A stretch of 64,000 bases of DNA from Chengkuizengella sediminis (GTDB lineage Bacteria; Bacillota; Bacilli; Paenibacillales; KCTC-33759). The stretch spans positions 1-64,000 of the forward strand of contig NZ_SIJC01000009.1 of NCBI RefSeq assembly GCF_010078385.1, read 5' to 3'. The notes below the pieces were generated by a model that saw only the letters and a list, made by a program, of their open reading frames with translations, did no database searches and was not told the origin of the DNA. Shown piece by piece: positions 36,992 to 46,152 of the stretch. The translations under genes were made by a program, and so were the position numbers. The stretch's first letter is position 1. Every line of letters begins with the position of its first letter.

Positions 36992-37635
36992 AAAAACAAG
37001 TCATCATAGAGATGGCATCACAATATGCAAAAGATATGATGGGAAATGATGCAAGTGGGCATGATTGGTGGCATATTTATCGAGTTACTGAACTAGCAAA
37101 AAGAATTGCCAAAGAAGAAGGTGCCGATATTTTTATCTGCACCTTGGCTGCTTTGTTGCATGATATAGCGGACGGAAAACTAAATGAATCCGAAGAATTA
37201 GGATTGAAAAAAGTGAAGGATTGGTTACATATACAATCTGTTGATGATGATGATATTTCTCATGTGATGGAAATCATCTCAACGATGTCCTTTAAGGGGG
37301 GAGGTCAACCTCCAATGACTACTTTGGAAGGAAAAGTCGTACAAGATGCTGATCGTTTGGATGCAATTGGGGCGATTGGAATTGCTAGAACATTTGCTTA
37401 TTCTGGGGCAAAGGGAAGCATCATGCATGATCCTGATCTTAAACCAAGAACGAACATGAATCAAACGGATTATCGAAAAACACAAGCAACCCCTATTAAC
37501 CACTTATATGAAAAGTTATTTAAGCTGAAGGGTTTAATGAATACGAAAACAGCTAGGAATATAGCAGAAGAACGCCATCAGTTTATGGAGGAGTATGTTG
37601 AGCGTTTTTATCTGGAGTGGGACGGGAAGAAATAG
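36979..37635 (+). CDS. HD-domain phosphohydrolase (YedJ-like)
   Basis: 218 residues from GTG at 36979 (GTG 36982 is also possible), overlapping the isomerase stop by 13 bp. Metal motifs: 'GHDWWHIYRVTELA', 'LAALLHDIADGK' and 'QDADRLDAIGAIGIARTF'. Matches the YedJ-type HD family. Physiological substrate unknown. The tight overlap makes it part of the AraC-linked operon, which ends in a bidirectional terminator. Confidence 0.85.
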   Translation: MVGVEKQVIIEMASQYAKDMMGNDASGHDWWHIYRVTELAKRIAKEEGADIFICTLAALLHDIADGKLNESEELGLKKVKDWLHIQSVDDDDISHVMEIISTMSFKGGGQPPMTTLEGKVVQDADRLDAIGAIGIARTFAYSGAKGSIMHDPDLKPRTNMNQTDYRKTQATPINHLYEKLFKLKGLMNTKTARNIAEERHQFMEEYVERFYLEWDGKK

Positions 37636-37674
37636 AAAAAAATAAACTGTCTAGAAATTGACAGTTTATTTTTT
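37636..37674. terminator. Bidirectional terminator between HD gene and cyd operon
   Basis: AAAATAAACTGTC pairs with GACAGTTTATTTT, with A and T runs on both sides, between two convergent units. Confidence 0.85.
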
Positions 37675-37679
37675 AGTAT

Positions 37680-37805
37680 CTATTTAGATATTTCATTGTC
37701 CATCTCTTCCACATCCGTATTCCCTTTTGCTCCCCACCAAAACCCTAAAAATAAACAAGCTGCTACAACAAGTGGTGGCGCATATGTGATTAAAAATTGA
37801 TCCAT
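37680..37805 (-). CDS. cydS: Cytochrome bd oxidase small subunit CydS
   Basis: 41 residues, MDQFLITYAPPLVVAACLFL followed by a GFWWGAKG turn and an acidic tail. One membrane helix with the 'FLITYAP..VV' start and 'FWWGAKG' end resembles CydS micro-subunits described in Bacillales bd oxidases, where the subunit lies against CydA. Ribosome site AAAGGATG upstream of the ATG. It lies 39 bp after cydB on the same strand, forming cydA-cydB-cydS. Too short for usual gene finders. Confidence 0.85.
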   Translation of the reverse strand: MDQFLITYAPPLVVAACLFLGFWWGAKGNTDVEEMDNEISK

Positions 37806-37844
37806 TATTATCATCCTTTCTTAAATGTCAGGAAAGTATAACTT

Positions 37845-38870
37845 TCACTTTTGTGGGTTTTTATTTCCTTGCACATATTTTATATCGAATAAGAATAAAC
37901 GCATTAACAAATATAATGAAGGTACTAGCAACAACAAACCTAGAATAAATACAGTTACGAGCGCAATAGCCATTGTTTGATTCGTGAAATGCTCATGAAT
38001 ATTAATATAGGGATATAGAATATAAGGAAGATGGGAAGCTCCATACCCAAAAAATGCAAAAGCAAATTGGAACATCACAAAAACAAAAGCCCAGCCTAAT
38101 TTTTTTCTTTTCCAAACGAAATATACGGCAACTATGAAACAAATGAAGGAAATAACAAACATCCAAGATAAATCCACCATTTTTTCAAAGTGTTCAACAT
38201 TGTGATTCCTTATGGAGAAAAAGACAAGAAAACTAGCAACAATAGTTGGAAGACTCCATGCAAGAGCGTACTTACGAACAATTTCAAATGCTTTATGGTC
38301 TTTTGCCTTATAAGCGTAATAAGACAAAAACATAGAGGAAATGTATAAAACACTAATTAAAGCTAATCCAACGACTGTCCAAGCATAAGAGCTTGTGAAA
38401 AGCTCCATATATTGAAATTGTACATCTCCATTGATGACCTTAATAAATCCGCCCTCAGAAATAATTAATACTGTAGATAATGCAGCAGGGATCAACCAAC
38501 CACTCGCCCCATATAAAAACAAATAAAATCGGTTATTTTTTGCACCATACGTACTAAACGCATAATACGAACCACGAATAGCTAATAATATGACAGCAAT
38601 ACTTCCTGGTATAAGCAAAGATGTCCCATAATAGTAAGCTGTATCTGGAAAGAATCCGATTAATCCCACCATGAAAAAGATTAGAAATACATTTGTAACT
38701 TCCCATACAGGAGAAAGGTATCTTTCAATCATGGGCTGAATTAACTGTTTATTGCCGGTGATTTCACTGTAGTAACTGAAAAAACCAGCTCCAAAATCAA
38801 CAGAAGCGACAATTAAATAACCGTAAAGGAAAATCCAAAGCACAATAATTCCTAATAGTTCATAACTCAT
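37845..38870 (-). CDS. cydB: Cytochrome bd ubiquinol oxidase subunit II
   Basis: 341 residues with about eight to nine hydrophobic segments. 'IIVLWIFLYGYLIVASVDFGAGFFSYY' at the N-terminus is the CydB signature (Asp near residue 26). Works with CydA as terminal quinol oxidase with high oxygen affinity. It overlaps cydA by 4 bp. Confidence 0.92.
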   Translation of the reverse strand: MSYELLGIIVLWIFLYGYLIVASVDFGAGFFSYYSEITGNKQLIQPMIERYLSPVWEVTNVFLIFFMVGLIGFFPDTAYYYGTSLLIPGSIAVILLAIRGSYYAFSTYGAKNNRFYLFLYGASGWLIPAALSTVLIISEGGFIKVINGDVQFQYMELFTSSYAWTVVGLALISVLYISSMFLSYYAYKAKDHKAFEIVRKYALAWSLPTIVASFLVFFSIRNHNVEHFEKMVDLSWMFVISFICFIVAVYFVWKRKKLGWAFVFVMFQFAFAFFGYGASHLPYILYPYINIHEHFTNQTMAIALVTVFILGLLLLVPSLYLLMRLFLFDIKYVQGNKNPQK

Positions 38871-40222
38871 TTAACTTCTCCTCCCTTCGAAGCGATTTCT
38901 TCTTCAGCAGGATAATTTTTAAACATTTTTCGAATGACTTTGACACATGTAAATCCTAATACAATATATAACAAAGCGAAGACTATAAGCATTATATCTA
39001 CATGTCCCGAAGTTGTAGCAGCATCTGTTGTTTTCATATAACCTCTCAAAATCCATGGTTGTCTTCCTACTTCAGCGAAGATCCAACCAAACTCAATGGC
39101 CAACATAGCAAGTGGTCCACCCAAAACAATCAGTTTTAATAAACCCTTGTTGTGAACATTCCATCTTCCAAATCTTTGTCCAACTACGTAAGTTAAAGCA
39201 ATGAGCATCAGAGTAACTCCTATGATGGCCATTAAATCAAACATATAATGTATCCATAAAGGAGGAATTTCATCCTTTGGAAGATCATTGATTCCTGTAA
39301 CTTCAGCATCTGGAGAACCATGAGCCAATATACTTAACGCAAGTGGTATTTTAAGTCCATATTTAACTTCATTATTCTCTGTAAGGATTCCTCCAATAAC
39401 GAGTGGGGCTTGATCTGTTGTTTCAAAATGCCACTCCGCTGCGGCTAATTTTTCAGGTTGATATTCAGCTAAATATTTACCAGATAAATCTCCAATAATC
39501 GCTGTTCCAATGGAAAAGATAAGAGCAGATACCATCGTTAATTTGAGTGCTTTTTTATAATAAACATGTTTTCTTCCTCGCAGTATGGATATTGCTGCAA
39601 CGCCAGCCAAAACAAAAGCAGATGTTAAATAAGCAGATATAAGAACGTGTGCTACTTTTGTAGGTGTAGCTGGATTAAACATAGCTACAAGTGGTTGTAC
39701 ATTTATAATTTTTCCAGTTAAAACATCAACATCAAACCCTTGTGGAGCATTCATAAACGCATTCACAATTGTAATGAAAAAGGCTGAAGCAGATGAACCG
39801 ATGACAACTGGAATTAGTAAATAAAAGTGTGTCATTCTATTTTTGAAACGATCCCAAGTATATAAATAGATACCTAAAAAGATAGCTTCAAAGAAGAATG
39901 CGAAAGTTTCCATAAATAAAGGTAGTGCAATAGATTGCCCAGCTACTTGCATGAACTTTGGCCACAATAAACTTAGCTGCAAACCTATAGCAGTCCCTGT
40001 TACAACTCCTACTGCAACTGTAATTGTGAAACCTCTAGCCCATCGACGAGCAAGTAATAAATAATGTGAATCATTTCGTTTAATCCCTATCCACTCAGCT
40101 AATGCAATCATGACAGGGACCCCAACACCGATGGTGGCAAATATAATATGGAATGCTAAAGTTAAAGAAGTTAATAGTCTACTAAAAATGACTGGATCGT
40201 ATGTTGAAAACAATAAAACCAC
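38867..40222 (-). CDS. cydA: Cytochrome bd ubiquinol oxidase subunit I
   Basis: 451 residues as drawn from GTG at 40222. TTG at 40213 has better spacing to AAGGGAG and may be the true start. Haem-binding context: 'LAFHIIFATIGVGVP' (axial His), 'GTAIGLQLSLLWP', 'FMETFAFFFEAIFLGIYLY' and 'KVAHVLISAYLTSAF' (His). The short Q-loop region and length fit the Geobacillus-type enzyme. An Fnr-type palindrome lies about 310 bp upstream. Confidence 0.92.
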   Translation of the reverse strand: MVLLFSTYDPVIFSRLLTSLTLAFHIIFATIGVGVPVMIALAEWIGIKRNDSHYLLLARRWARGFTITVAVGVVTGTAIGLQLSLLWPKFMQVAGQSIALPLFMETFAFFFEAIFLGIYLYTWDRFKNRMTHFYLLIPVVIGSSASAFFITIVNAFMNAPQGFDVDVLTGKIINVQPLVAMFNPATPTKVAHVLISAYLTSAFVLAGVAAISILRGRKHVYYKKALKLTMVSALIFSIGTAIIGDLSGKYLAEYQPEKLAAAEWHFETTDQAPLVIGGILTENNEVKYGLKIPLALSILAHGSPDAEVTGINDLPKDEIPPLWIHYMFDLMAIIGVTLMLIALTYVVGQRFGRWNVHNKGLLKLIVLGGPLAMLAIEFGWIFAEVGRQPWILRGYMKTTDAATTSGHVDIMLIVFALLYIVLGFTCVKVIRKMFKNYPAEEEIASKGGEVK

Positions 40223-40300
40223 TCCCTTACAAGTACGATGTATATCTTTTGTGATGAATCTAAATTTTATTCTATTCCTTTATTAATGAGCAGAATAAGC

Positions 40301-40417
40301 TTAGAAGAAACGTCTAATTATGGATAGTGACATAATAATGGCTACTACTACACATAGAATAATTAAATTTTTTTCTTGTTTATAAGATTTATTTACTTTT
40401 GTTTTGTTGTTGTGCAT
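40301..40417 (-). CDS. Small single-segment membrane protein upstream of cydA
   Basis: 38 residues: basic N-terminus (MHNNKTKVNKSYKQEK), one hydrophobic helix (NLIILCVVVAIIMSLSII) and an RRFF end. GGGTGAG precedes the ATG. It reads in the same direction as cydA, 78 bp ahead of it, with no terminator visible between, so it may be the first gene of the cyd operon. Family not recognised. It could be an assembly factor or a chance ORF. Confidence 0.5.
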   Translation of the reverse strand: MHNNKTKVNKSYKQEKNLIILCVVVAIIMSLSIIRRFF

Positions 40418-40531
40418 TTGTTCTCACCCTATTCAAGAAAGTTTTATTTTATAACATCAGATTTTATGTTCAATCAGAACATTGATAAATGTGATGAATA
40501 TTGAAGGTTAAATATATTGTACGACATAATA

Positions 40532-40547
40532 TGTGAAATAAATCACA
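40532..40547. promoter_or_regulatory. Fnr/Crp-type palindrome between cyd and pst
   Basis: TGTGAAATAAATCACA matches the B. subtilis Fnr pattern TGTGANNTANNTCACA at every fixed position. It lies 115 bp upstream of the small ORF leading to cydA. A Rex site (TTGTGAAAT type) looks similar, so redox control by Rex is an alternative. Oxygen or redox control of a bd oxidase fits both. Confidence 0.6.
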
Positions 40548-40615
40548 TAATTGTGATCAACGTATGAACGAAATTTGTCAAAAATAAGTACAGATGTTAC
40601 AGGAAAATCTTAAAA

Positions 40616-40669
40616 TTTACATTCCTTTTACAAAACAATAAAATAGCGAAAACATTCTCTTTGTAATAT
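40616..40669 (+). promoter_or_regulatory. Putative PhoP box array of pstS
   Basis: Hexamers at 11-bp steps: TTTACA (40616), TTTACA (40627), ATAAAA (40638), AAAACA (40649) and TTTGTA (40660). TAATAT at 40664-40669 or TATAAT at 40691-40696 could serve as -10. The first two repeats are exact copies, fitting PhoP activation of pst under phosphate limitation. Confidence 0.65.
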
Positions 40670-40728
40670 ATCCATTGTGAGAGACAAAATTATAATAGTA
40701 CGATTTAAAATTTAAGGAGTGGTCAGAT

Positions 40729-41718
40729 TTGGTTAATTCTATGTTACGCAAGGGGTCAATTATTTTAGCAGCATTTGTATTGTTATTTTCATTAGCAGCA
40801 TGTGGTTCTGAATCAGAGGAAACATCAGAAACATCAGCTACTGAAGGAGCTAATGAACAAGAAGAAACTACAAAGGCATTATCTGGAGAAATCAATCTTG
40901 ATGGATCATCAACAGTATTTCCAATTTCACAAGCTGTAGCTGAAGAGTTTATGGCAATACACGATGATGTAAATGTTACAGTTAACTTATCTGGAAGTTC
41001 AAATGGTTTTAAAGCTTTAATCGCTGGAGAAATTCAAATTACTGATGCTTCTCGCCAAATTAAGGATAAAGAAGTTGATGCTCTTAAAGAAGCTGGACAA
41101 GAAGCTGTTGAGATGCCTGTTGCATTTGATGGAATCACAGTTGTTATTAACCCGGAAAATGATTGGGCTACAGAAATGACAGTAGATGAATTAAAACAAA
41201 TTTGGGAAGTTGATAGTACAGTAACGAAGTGGAGTGATGTAAACCCTGAGTGGCCAAATGAACCAATTAAACTTTATGGTCCAGGTCCTGCTTCAGGAAC
41301 ATTTGAATACTTTACAGGAGCAATTAATGGAACAAAAAATGAATCTAATAAAAATTATACACCATCTGAAGATGATAACGTATTAGTAACGGGTGTATCT
41401 GGTGATAAATATGCGATGGGGTATTTTGGTTTTTCATACTATATAGAGAATCAAAATAAATTAACTGCGGTTTCTATTAAAGTTGATGAAAGTGCAGCAG
41501 CAGTTGCTCCATCTGTAGATACAATCAAAGACGGAACTTATAAACCATTATCTCGTCCAATTTACATCTATCCTGTAAAAAGTGTTTTAGAGCAACCTGA
41601 AATTCAAGAATTCATTAAATTCTACATGAGTGAAGAAGGTCAAGCATTAGCTGAAGAAGTAGGATATGTAGCATTACCTGCTGAAATGTACGAAGAAAAT
41701 TTAAATCTTCTTCCTTAA
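40729..41718 (+). CDS. pstS: Phosphate-binding lipoprotein PstS
   Basis: 329 residues from TTG at 40729, with AAGGAGTG nine bases before. The next ATG (40741) is too far. Lipoprotein signal with lipobox 'LAAC' (Cys about 25), a Glu/Thr/Ser-rich spacer, then the phosphate-binding fold: 'LDGSSTVFPISQAVAEEF', 'LSGSSNGFKALIAGEI' and 'GPGPASGTFEYF'. Captures phosphate outside the membrane and hands it to PstCA. Confidence 0.94.
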   Translation: MVNSMLRKGSIILAAFVLLFSLAACGSESEETSETSATEGANEQEETTKALSGEINLDGSSTVFPISQAVAEEFMAIHDDVNVTVNLSGSSNGFKALIAGEIQITDASRQIKDKEVDALKEAGQEAVEMPVAFDGITVVINPENDWATEMTVDELKQIWEVDSTVTKWSDVNPEWPNEPIKLYGPGPASGTFEYFTGAINGTKNESNKNYTPSEDDNVLVTGVSGDKYAMGYFGFSYYIENQNKLTAVSIKVDESAAAVAPSVDTIKDGTYKPLSRPIYIYPVKSVLEQPEIQEFIKFYMSEEGQALAEEVGYVALPAEMYEENLNLLP

Positions 41719-41773
41719 TATATTGAATTAATATTTTATAAGATTTATCTATCATATCATTGTATTTCTGTGA

Positions 41774-41816
41774 AACCGTGGCGTATCTTAAATAAAAATT
41801 GGGATACGTCACGGTT
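41774..41816 (+). promoter_or_regulatory. Intercistronic hairpin between pstS and pstC
   Basis: A 14-bp stem (41774-41787 with 41803-41816, one wobble pair) without a clear T run. Such hairpins often raise binding-protein levels over the permease by attenuation or by protecting the pstS mRNA. Confidence 0.6.
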
Positions 41817-41862
41817 ATGAATATTTTTTTAAAGAAATTTGATTTAGGGGGAAGTAACGCAT

Positions 41863-42804
41863 ATGGCAACAATGAAGCAATCAAAACAAGACAAAACACA
41901 CAACAGCTTTATGCAACGGAAAAAAGGCTTCAATTCATTGGATCGTCTGATGCCCATTATTTTAGCTATCATTGCAGGTATTTCTGTTTTAACCACCATT
42001 GGAATCATCGTCATACTAATTACTGAATCAGCAGGATTTTTTCAGGCAGTTTCTATCACTGAATTTTTATTTGGTACCGAATGGACTCCATTATTTGCAG
42101 ATCCTAGATTTGGTGTTTTACCATTAATTATGGGTACATTTATGATTACGTTAGTTGCTAGTATAGTAGCTTTACCTATTGGATTTGGAAGTGCAATATA
42201 CTTGAGTGAATACGCACCTAAGAAAGTCCGAAATTTTTTAAAACCTATTTTAGAAATTTTAGCAGGAATTCCGACCATTGTTTATGGATTTTTTGCTTTA
42301 ACATTTATAACACCAATTATTAAATTAGTCATACCTCAGACGGATTTATTTAATGCACTTAGTGCAGGTATTGTAGTTGGTATTATGATTATTCCGATGA
42401 TTTCTTCTTTAAGCGAAGATGCGATGAATGCAGTTCCCAATTCATTACGTTATGCAGCATACGCAATGGGTTCAACAAAACTAGAAGTAGCATTAAAAGT
42501 TGTAGTTCCTGCTGCATTTTCAGGTATAGTTGCTTCCTTCGTATTGGGACTTTCTAGAGCAATTGGTGAAACGATGATTGTTACTTTAGCCGCTGGTGCT
42601 TTACCGAATATGGATTTTGATTTTCTAAAAAGTATTCAAACCATGACAGCGTATATCGTAACAACAAGCCAAGGTGATACTGCATATGGAAGTGTTGAAT
42701 ATAGAACGATATATGCCGTTGGTATTACTTTGTTTGTCATTACATTGCTTATGAATATCCTTGCAGGGTATATCTCTAGAAAGTTTAGGGAGGAATACGA
42801 ATGA
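41863..42804 (+). CDS. pstC: Phosphate ABC transporter permease PstC
   Basis: 313 residues with about six membrane segments. EAA-type loop 'AMGSTKLEVALKVVVPAAFSGIVASFVLGLSRAIGETMIV' near residue 210. 'LAGIPTIVYGFFAL' is typical of PstC. GGGGGAAG upstream of the ATG. It overlaps pstA by 4 bp. Confidence 0.95.
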   Translation: MATMKQSKQDKTHNSFMQRKKGFNSLDRLMPIILAIIAGISVLTTIGIIVILITESAGFFQAVSITEFLFGTEWTPLFADPRFGVLPLIMGTFMITLVASIVALPIGFGSAIYLSEYAPKKVRNFLKPILEILAGIPTIVYGFFALTFITPIIKLVIPQTDLFNALSAGIVVGIMIIPMISSLSEDAMNAVPNSLRYAAYAMGSTKLEVALKVVVPAAFSGIVASFVLGLSRAIGETMIVTLAAGALPNMDFDFLKSIQTMTAYIVTTSQGDTAYGSVEYRTIYAVGITLFVITLLMNILAGYISRKFREEYE

Positions 42805-43670
42805 AGCAATTAGATGCTGAGAGACAAATGAAAAGACGGAAAAGAAAAAATACAATTTTTCATGTTTTATTTTTATCCTCTACATTGTTTGGTATTGTTG
42901 CACTTGGAATGTTATTAATACAAATTTTATCTGATGGACTTGGATGGTTAGATTGGGATTTCCTTACGAATAATGCATCTAGAAAGGCAGAGAGATCCGG
43001 TATTAAAGCAGCGATTGCTGGTACACTTTGGATGATGAGTATCACAGCACCCTTAAGTTTTATTATTGGTGTTTCAACTGCCATTTATTTAGAGGAATAT
43101 GCTAAAAAAAATTGGTTTAACCGTTTCATTCAAACAAATATTGCAAATTTGGCAGGAGTTCCATCTATTGTATATGGATTATTAGGTTTAACCATTTTTG
43201 TTCGAGTTTTTGGATTTGGGAAAAGTGTACTTGCAGGTTCATTGACCATGACGTTGCTTATTCTACCTATCATCATCGTTGCATCACAGGAAGCCATTAA
43301 AGCCGTTCCAGTGACGCAAAGAAATGCTTCTTTTGCATTAGGTGCAAATCGGTGGCAAACGATCATTCGAGTGGTATTACCTTCAGCTTTACCTGGGATT
43401 TTAACAGGTTCCATTTTATCATTTTCAAGAGCTGTAGGTGAAACGGCACCCCTTATCGTTGTGGGAGCAGTTGCGTATATAACCACATTACCTAGTGGTG
43501 TGTTTGACAAGTTTACGGTCATGCCCATACAAATATATACTTGGGCTAATTTACCTCAAGAAGAATTTCATCATGTTGCAGCGGCAGGTATTATTGTGTT
43601 GCTATTCATGTTACTAACTATGAACGCAATAGCAATCTTTTTAAGAAATAAGTATCAAAAGAAGAATTAG
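42801..43670 (+). CDS. pstA: Phosphate ABC transporter permease PstA
   Basis: 289 residues with six membrane segments. 'LAGVPSIVYGLLGL' and the EAA loop 'ALGANRWQTIIRVVLPSALPGILTGSILSFSRAVGETAPLIV'. Forms the membrane channel with PstC. Its ribosome site (GGGAGGAA) lies in the end of pstC. Followed 12 bp later by pstB. Confidence 0.95.
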   Translation: MKQLDAERQMKRRKRKNTIFHVLFLSSTLFGIVALGMLLIQILSDGLGWLDWDFLTNNASRKAERSGIKAAIAGTLWMMSITAPLSFIIGVSTAIYLEEYAKKNWFNRFIQTNIANLAGVPSIVYGLLGLTIFVRVFGFGKSVLAGSLTMTLLILPIIIVASQEAIKAVPVTQRNASFALGANRWQTIIRVVLPSALPGILTGSILSFSRAVGETAPLIVVGAVAYITTLPSGVFDKFTVMPIQIYTWANLPQEEFHHVAAAGIIVLLFMLLTMNAIAIFLRNKYQKKN

Positions 43671-43682
43671 GGGGAACTGTTC

Positions 43683-44435
43683 ATGTCAATCGTAGAAATA
43701 AAAGGTCTTGACTTATACTATGGAGAATTTCACGCATTAAAAAATGTGTCTATGAATATAAATGAAAAGTCCATCACTGCGTTTATCGGTCCTTCAGGCT
43801 GCGGTAAATCTACACTGCTTCGAACGTTGAACCGTATGAATGATATGATTGATTCAGTAAAGATTTCTGGAGCTGTTTCCATCAATGGAAGTAATATTTA
43901 TAATCCGACAGTGAATGTTGAATTGTTGAGAAAAGAAATAGGAATGGTGTTCCAACAACCTAATCCTTTTCCAAAGTCTATCTTTGAAAATGTTGCTTAT
44001 GGACCTAAGATTCATGGAATACGTAATAAAAAAGAGTTAGATGAGATAGTGGAAAATAGTTTACGTGGAGCTGCACTTTGGGATGAGGTAAAAGATGATT
44101 TGAAAAAATCTGCTTACGGATTATCAGGAGGACAACAGCAACGTTTGTGCATTGCACGTGCATTAGCGATCAATCCTCGAATCTTATTAATGGATGAACC
44201 AACTTCGGCTTTAGATCCAATCTCAACATTAAAAATAGAAGAACTAATTCAAGAGCTTAAAGGAGACTACACAATCATCATCGTCACACATAATATGCAG
44301 CAAGCGGCAAGGGTATCAGATCAAACAGCGTTTTTCTTAAATGGTGAAGTCATTGAGTTTTCGAATACATCTTTGCTGTTCTCAAATCCTTCCGAGAAGA
44401 AGACAGAGGATTATATCACAGGGAGATTTGGATAA
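43683..44435 (+). CDS. pstB: Phosphate ABC transporter ATPase PstB
   Basis: 250 residues. Walker A '[19 protein letters not shown]', Q-loop '[21 protein letters not shown]', signature '[16 protein letters not shown]' and Walker B '[13 protein letters not shown]'. Powers phosphate uptake. AGGGGGAAC upstream of the ATG. Confidence 0.96.
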   Translation: MSIVEIKGLDLYYGEFHALKNVSMNINEKSITAFIGPSGCGKSTLLRTLNRMNDMIDSVKISGAVSINGSNIYNPTVNVELLRKEIGMVFQQPNPFPKSIFENVAYGPKIHGIRNKKELDEIVENSLRGAALWDEVKDDLKKSAYGLSGGQQQRLCIARALAINPRILLMDEPTSALDPISTLKIEELIQELKGDYTIIIVTHNMQQAARVSDQTAFFLNGEVIEFSNTSLLFSNPSEKKTEDYITGRFG

Positions 44436-44488
44436 ACAATAAGAATAATAGGCTCAGGAAATCAAAATATGAAGTGGGAGGGATATTA

Positions 44489-45148
44489 ATGTTAGCAAAC
44501 CGACAGCAATTTGATGCTGAGTTACAACAATTGAGACAAGTATTAATTGAGATGGGGGATTTAGTAAAAAAAGCCATATTGGATTCCGTAAATTCCCTAA
44601 AAGAATGCGATCTAGAATTAGCTAAAAAAGTCATTGATTCTGATAAAGAAGTGAATAAAATGGAAGAAAAAGTAGACGATATCGGATCACGTTTAATTGC
44701 TACACAACAGCCAGTCGCAACAGATTTAAGAAGAATACTAACTGCGTTTAAAATGGCTGCGGATTTAGAGAGAATGGCTGATCTAGCAGTTGATATTGCA
44801 AAAATTACAGTTAGAAATGGTAAACAGCAATTTATCAAACCACTCGTTGATATTCCTAGAATGGCAGAAGTAGTTCAACTAATGACAAAAGATAGTATTA
44901 CTGCTTATATAGAAGAAAATGTTGACTTGTCTTACAAAATGGCGAAAATGGATGATGAGGTTGATCAATTGCATAGTGAAATATTACGAGAACTATTTGT
45001 AATCATGGCAGATGACCCTAAAAACGTAAATCAAGTGCTGAATTTATGTTTCGTAAGCAGATATTTGGAACGCATGGCAGATCACGCCACAAATATTGGT
45101 GAAAGTGTCGTGTACTTAGTAAAAGGAACAAGACCAGATTTGAATTAA
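44489..45148 (+). CDS. phoU: Phosphate-specific transport accessory protein PhoU
   Basis: 219 residues from ATG at 44489, with GGGAGGGA upstream. GTG 44474 lacks one. Two repeated three-helix bundles with metal-binding acidic motifs 'DLERMADLAVDIAK' (near 95) and 'YLERMADHATNIGE' (near 198). Links Pst activity to PhoR signalling. Last gene of the pst operon. Confidence 0.95.
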   Translation: MLANRQQFDAELQQLRQVLIEMGDLVKKAILDSVNSLKECDLELAKKVIDSDKEVNKMEEKVDDIGSRLIATQQPVATDLRRILTAFKMAADLERMADLAVDIAKITVRNGKQQFIKPLVDIPRMAEVVQLMTKDSITAYIEENVDLSYKMAKMDDEVDQLHSEILRELFVIMADDPKNVNQVLNLCFVSRYLERMADHATNIGESVVYLVKGTRPDLN

Positions 45149-45162
45149 ATTAAAAATGAAAG

Positions 45163-45206
45163 AAAAGCATGAAGCAAAGTATGATACGACTTGCTTTATG
45201 CTTTTT
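45163..45206 (+). terminator. Terminator of the pst-phoU operon
   Basis: AAAAGCAT-GAAGCAAAGT pairs with ACTTGCTT-ATGCTTTT with one mismatch. T run at the end. Confidence 0.8.
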
Positions 45207-45340
45207 GTTTTGTGAACATGTTAGTTCATAGTTCATCATTGTTAATTCATCACTTTTTGTGGAAGTTTTTTTGTTTTGTGGGTCCCGAAAAAGTAATCGG
45301 ATTAAGCTTTTTTGGAGTAAGTTCACTTTTTTGGGTATTC

Positions 45341-46081
45341 TTATACTTCAAATACGGAAACCAGTTGCTTTAAACTTTGAATATAAGTCACACCATTTTT
45401 GTCAGCTCTTCTGCGACTCCCTTTTCTTGGTTTTCTTACAATCCATATGGCATCCATTCCTATATCTATAGCACCGCACACATCGTTTTTCCAAGAGTTC
45501 CCCACCATCACACTTTGTTCAGGACTAAAATCCATTTTTTTAAGTGCATTTTTAAAAATAGTTGGGTGTGGTTTATGATGACCAAACATTTTAGAGGTAA
45601 ATACTCGGTCTTCAGGAATAAATTCTTTAATATTGAGATGATCATAGTCATTTTTTCTCCCATTGCTAATAATGGCTAATTTATATTTATTAGATAAAGT
45701 TGCTAAGGGTTGTAATACATCCGGAAATAATTGAACGTGCTGAGGTCTACTTTCCTGTATCGTGTTAAAAAAATGTTCCGAAAAACTTAAATTAACATCT
45801 AAAGGATAAGGTTTTAATGCTTGCTGAAGGCAATGATGCTGCAACTTGTTCCTGGGTAAATAGTATTTTCTCTTATCTTGTTTTGCAATCTTGAGTTCTT
45901 TCATGTAGTTTGTATACACCTTATTTGGTTCCCAATTATTTGATTGTGGATCCCATCGAGAGGTAAACTCATCTAGAGCTTCTAAAAAACTAACCTTAAA
46001 AGACCTGTGGTGATCAATGAGAGTATTATTCAAATCAAAAAAGATTACTTTCTTATTTTTAGGTGAGAAGGATCTATTCAT
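45341..46081 (-). CDS. HAD-superfamily hydrolase
   Basis: 246 residues. Motif I is 'FFDLNNTLID', so the second Asp of DxD is Asn. Motif II is 'LAIISNGRKND', motif III includes 'KMFGHHKPHPTIFKNALKK', and motif IV is 'VMVGNSWKNDVCGA'. Cap region between about 25 and 120. Likely a phosphatase or dehalogenase-like protein. The D-to-N change may lower or alter activity, or be usual in a subfamily. Strongly basic C-terminal part (RKPRKGSRRRADK). GGGGCGAT upstream of the ATG. Confidence 0.78.
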   Translation of the reverse strand: MNRSFSPKNKKVIFFDLNNTLIDHHRSFKVSFLEALDEFTSRWDPQSNNWEPNKVYTNYMKELKIAKQDKRKYYLPRNKLQHHCLQQALKPYPLDVNLSFSEHFFNTIQESRPQHVQLFPDVLQPLATLSNKYKLAIISNGRKNDYDHLNIKEFIPEDRVFTSKMFGHHKPHPTIFKNALKKMDFSPEQSVMVGNSWKNDVCGAIDIGMDAIWIVRKPRKGSRRRADKNGVTYIQSLKQLVSVFEV

Positions 46082-46152
46082 TTTTATCGCCCCTAATTAC
46101 CCGTTTATTTTACATTATGCTATGATAGTAATAAAAATGAGGAGAGCTCGTG

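Noticed and set aside
45235..45330. Fifth copy of the structured repeat after phoU
   Set aside because: A GGGTCCCGAAAAAG block resembles the repeat palindrome, but neither end nor the core is present.
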